Shown here: piece by piece, positions 6,467 to 7,655 of the stretch
Layout of the letters: each line of letters opens with the position of its first letter
Position numbering within the stretch: the first letter of the stretch is position 1
Translations under genes and position numbers: made by a program
Source of the DNA: Pseudomonadota bacterium
GTDB lineage: Bacteria > Pseudomonadota > Alphaproteobacteria > Rhizobiales > Segnochrobactraceae
DNA length: 7,655 bases
Reading direction: 5' to 3'
Assembly: GCA_023442215.1 (NCBI GenBank)
Contig: JAEZMP010000363.1
Coordinates: 1-7,655, forward strand
Notes under the pieces: model-generated
The model's database searches: none
What the model saw: the letters and a program-made list of their open reading frames with translations, nothing else
Told to the model about the DNA's origin: nothing

Positions 6467-7557
6467 GGATGCTGCGTCTCGTCGCCGACGACCTCACCGG
6501 TGCCCTCGACAGCGCCGCGCAGTTCACCGCGCTCGCCGGCCCGCTGCCGGTTCTGCTCGACCCCGCCGTGCCGGCACCGGAGGGCTCGTTCGCGCTCGAC
6601 CTGTCCTGTCGCGACGGCGCCCGGGAGCGGGCGGTGGCGGCGACGCGGGCCGCGCTTCCCGTGTTCGCCGGCGCCGACCTCGCCTTCAAGAAGATCGACA
6701 GCCTCATGCGCGGCCACTGGGCGGCGGAAATCGCCGCCATCGTGCGCGCAGGAATATTCGAGCGCATCGTGCTGGCGCCGGCCTTCCCGGCGCAGCGCCG
6801 CATCACTATGGGCGGGCGGCAGATGCTCGCCGGCGCCGACGGACCGTCGTTCGTCGCGGAGCCGGCGGCCGATCTCGCGCGGGAGGGCATCCACGTCCGC
6901 GACGCGAGCGCCGAAGGCGGGCAGGGCACCGCCGTGCTCGTGCTCGATGCGTCGACGGATGCCGATCTCGACGCCATCGTCGCGCGATATCTGGGCCGGC
7001 CGTCGACGCTCTGGTGCGGTGCCGCTGGGCTGGCGAGGGCGCTCGCCGGCCATGCCGCCCCGGTCGTGCAGCCCTCTGGCTCGCCGCATCTCGTGCTCGT
7101 CGGCTCCCACCACCCGGTCACGAAGGCGCAGATCGCGGTCCTCGCCACCGCGCAGCCCGATTGGATCGTGCGTTTCGACGCGGATCACGCGGCGAGCGCG
7201 GCACGGATCGCCGACGTGCTGGCGCGTCACGGGCGGTGCGTGGCGCTGCCGGACATTCCGCCAGGCATGGCGCCCGGGCAGGCGGCGGTTCTGATCGCGG
7301 CGTGGATGGGCGGCCTCTGCCGCCTGCTGCCGCCGCCGGCGGTGCTGAGCGTCGTCGGCGGGGAGACGTTCGCGGCGCTCTGCGCGAGCCTCGGCGCCTC
7401 GATCCTGACGGTGGAAGGCGACAGCGAGCCCGGCGTTCCGGCCTCCCGCATGACGTCCGGACGCTGGGCCGGAACGCTGTGCTTCTCGAAATCCGGCGCG
7501 TTCGGCGCGCCCGGATGGCTCGCCGGGCAGGTCGGCGTGCCCGCAGCGGTGATCTGA
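6463..7557 (+). CDS. Four-carbon acid sugar kinase (DUF1537 family), D-threonate/D-erythronate kinase type
   Basis: ATP-dependent kinase that in characterised members (DtnK, DenK, OtnK) phosphorylates the terminal hydroxyl of a C4 acid sugar. The N-terminal domain opens with VADDLTGALD (7-16), the family's hallmark acidic substrate motif, followed by KKIDSLMRGH (76-85, compare KxDSTLRGN) and APAFPAQRRITMGG (105-118). The C-terminal nucleotide domain has GSHHPVT (214-220), VVGGET (297-302, usually GGDT) and KSGAFG (343-348, usually KSGGFG). At 364 residues it is shorter than the 400-430 typical of DtnK/OtnK as I recall them; the shortening appears internal since both ends are present. The ATG at 6463 overlaps the repressor stop (ATGA), giving translational coupling; Met3 is an alternative start. 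The divergent pdxA2 gene makes a threonate/erythronate-4-phosphate route the best guess, but 3-oxo-tetronate kinase activity cannot be excluded. The stop codon lies in a 13-bp tandem repeat. Confidence 0.92.
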   Translation: MRMLRLVADDLTGALDSAAQFTALAGPLPVLLDPAVPAPEGSFALDLSCRDGARERAVAATRAALPVFAGADLAFKKIDSLMRGHWAAEIAAIVRAGIFERIVLAPAFPAQRRITMGGRQMLAGADGPSFVAEPAADLAREGIHVRDASAEGGQGTAVLVLDASTDADLDAIVARYLGRPSTLWCGAAGLARALAGHAAPVVQPSGSPHLVLVGSHHPVTKAQIAVLATAQPDWIVRFDADHAASAARIADVLARHGRCVALPDIPPGMAPGQAAVLIAAWMGGLCRLLPPPAVLSVVGGETFAALCASLGASILTVEGDSEPGVPASRMTSGRWAGTLCFSKSGAFGAPGWLAGQVGVPAAVI

Positions 7558-7604
7558 ACCGGCGGTCTGAACGGGTGATCTGAACCGGCAATCTGAACCT
7601 GACT
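7553..7604. repeat. 13-bp tandem repeat, four copies, over the kinase stop codon
   Basis: TCTGAAC recurs at 7553, 7566, 7579 and 7592, exactly 13 bases apart. The units are TCTGAACCGGCGG, TCTGAACGGGTGA, TCTGAACCGGCAA and TCTGAACCTGACT. A higher-order 26-bp period is also visible: 7548-7573 and 7574-7599 agree at 23 of 26 positions. The kinase stop TGA (7555-7557) is part of the first unit; because 13 is not a multiple of three, the TGA copies put stops in all three forward frames. The likely origin is slipped-strand duplication of the gene's end; iteron-like protein binding is a less likely alternative. Confidence 0.8.
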
Positions 7605-7655
7605 TGCGACCCACGGCGCCCGGTCTCGTGGCGCACCATCGGCCGGGCCTTGGAA
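7605..7655. other. Short tail with no recognisable gene
   Basis: The last 51 bases carry no convincing coding start. Two alternative weak inverted repeats exist: CCACG/CGTGG (7611-7615 with 7627-7631) and GCCCGG/CCGGGC (7618-7623 with 7643-7648). Neither is followed by a T-run, so I cannot call a terminator for the kinase transcript. Confidence 0.4.

Noticed and set aside
5809..7614. Leftward open frame of 601 codons opposite the DeoR and kinase genes
   Set aside because: It has low-complexity Arg-rich composition, no motif, and both genes on the other strand have unambiguous family signatures; an antisense shadow.
7611..7648. Terminator for the repressor-kinase transcript
   Set aside because: Only five- to six-base arms with large loops and no T-run; indistinguishable from chance in GC-rich sequence.

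Overview
This GC-rich window looks like a chromosomal segment of an alphaproteobacterium, probably of the Hyphomicrobiales (Rhizobiales) type. That is inferred from base composition, the style of the sugar ABC genes and the operon layout; there is no rRNA or other marker to confirm it. I see no mobile element, tRNA, CRISPR array or phage gene. The window is one compact catabolic locus built around a divergent control region of about 300 bases (5342-5644).

Leftward (minus strand, in transcription order): a PdxA2-type dehydrogenase (5341-4307), a ribose-type periplasmic binding protein (4198-3128), a double-domain sugar ABC ATPase (3036-1561), a RbsC-type permease (1550-567), and the first 169 codons of an AldA-like aldehyde dehydrogenase (507 to beyond base 1). 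Gaps of 108, 91, 10 and 59 bases and a good Shine-Dalgarno at most starts suggest one operon. Two GC-rich stem-loops sit in the two longer gaps. The one after the binding-protein gene is a perfect 11-bp stem without a T-run, as expected of an mRNA-stabilising element that lets the binding protein outnumber the membrane components.

Rightward (plus strand): a DeoR-family repressor (5645-6466) overlaps by four bases (ATGA) a DUF1537 four-carbon acid-sugar kinase (6463-7557). The kinase ends inside a four-copy 13-bp tandem repeat. The last 50 bases hold no recognisable gene.

Together the genes suggest uptake and breakdown of a C4 acid sugar or its precursor. The DUF1537 kinase and PdxA2 dehydrogenase are the known pair that turns D-threonate or D-erythronate into a 4-phosphate and then, by oxidation and decarboxylation, into dihydroxyacetone phosphate and CO2. 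The RbsABC-like importer would bring in the substrate, and the aldehyde dehydrogenase may oxidise an aldehyde precursor (for example a tetrose) or a side product. The DeoR protein would sense a phosphorylated intermediate and control both transcripts from the divergent region, which carries a 32-bp interrupted palindrome, a second small palindrome and a 20-bp-spaced direct repeat. The exact substrate cannot be read from sequence.

The most unusual points are the altered nucleotide-site residues of the ABC ATPase (Asn-Asn replacing Asp-Glu in the second Walker B), the structured divergent control region, and the tandem repeat over the kinase stop codon. I do not see a wholly new type of system; the novelty, if any, is the combination of an importer and an aldehyde dehydrogenase with a DUF1537/PdxA2 pair.
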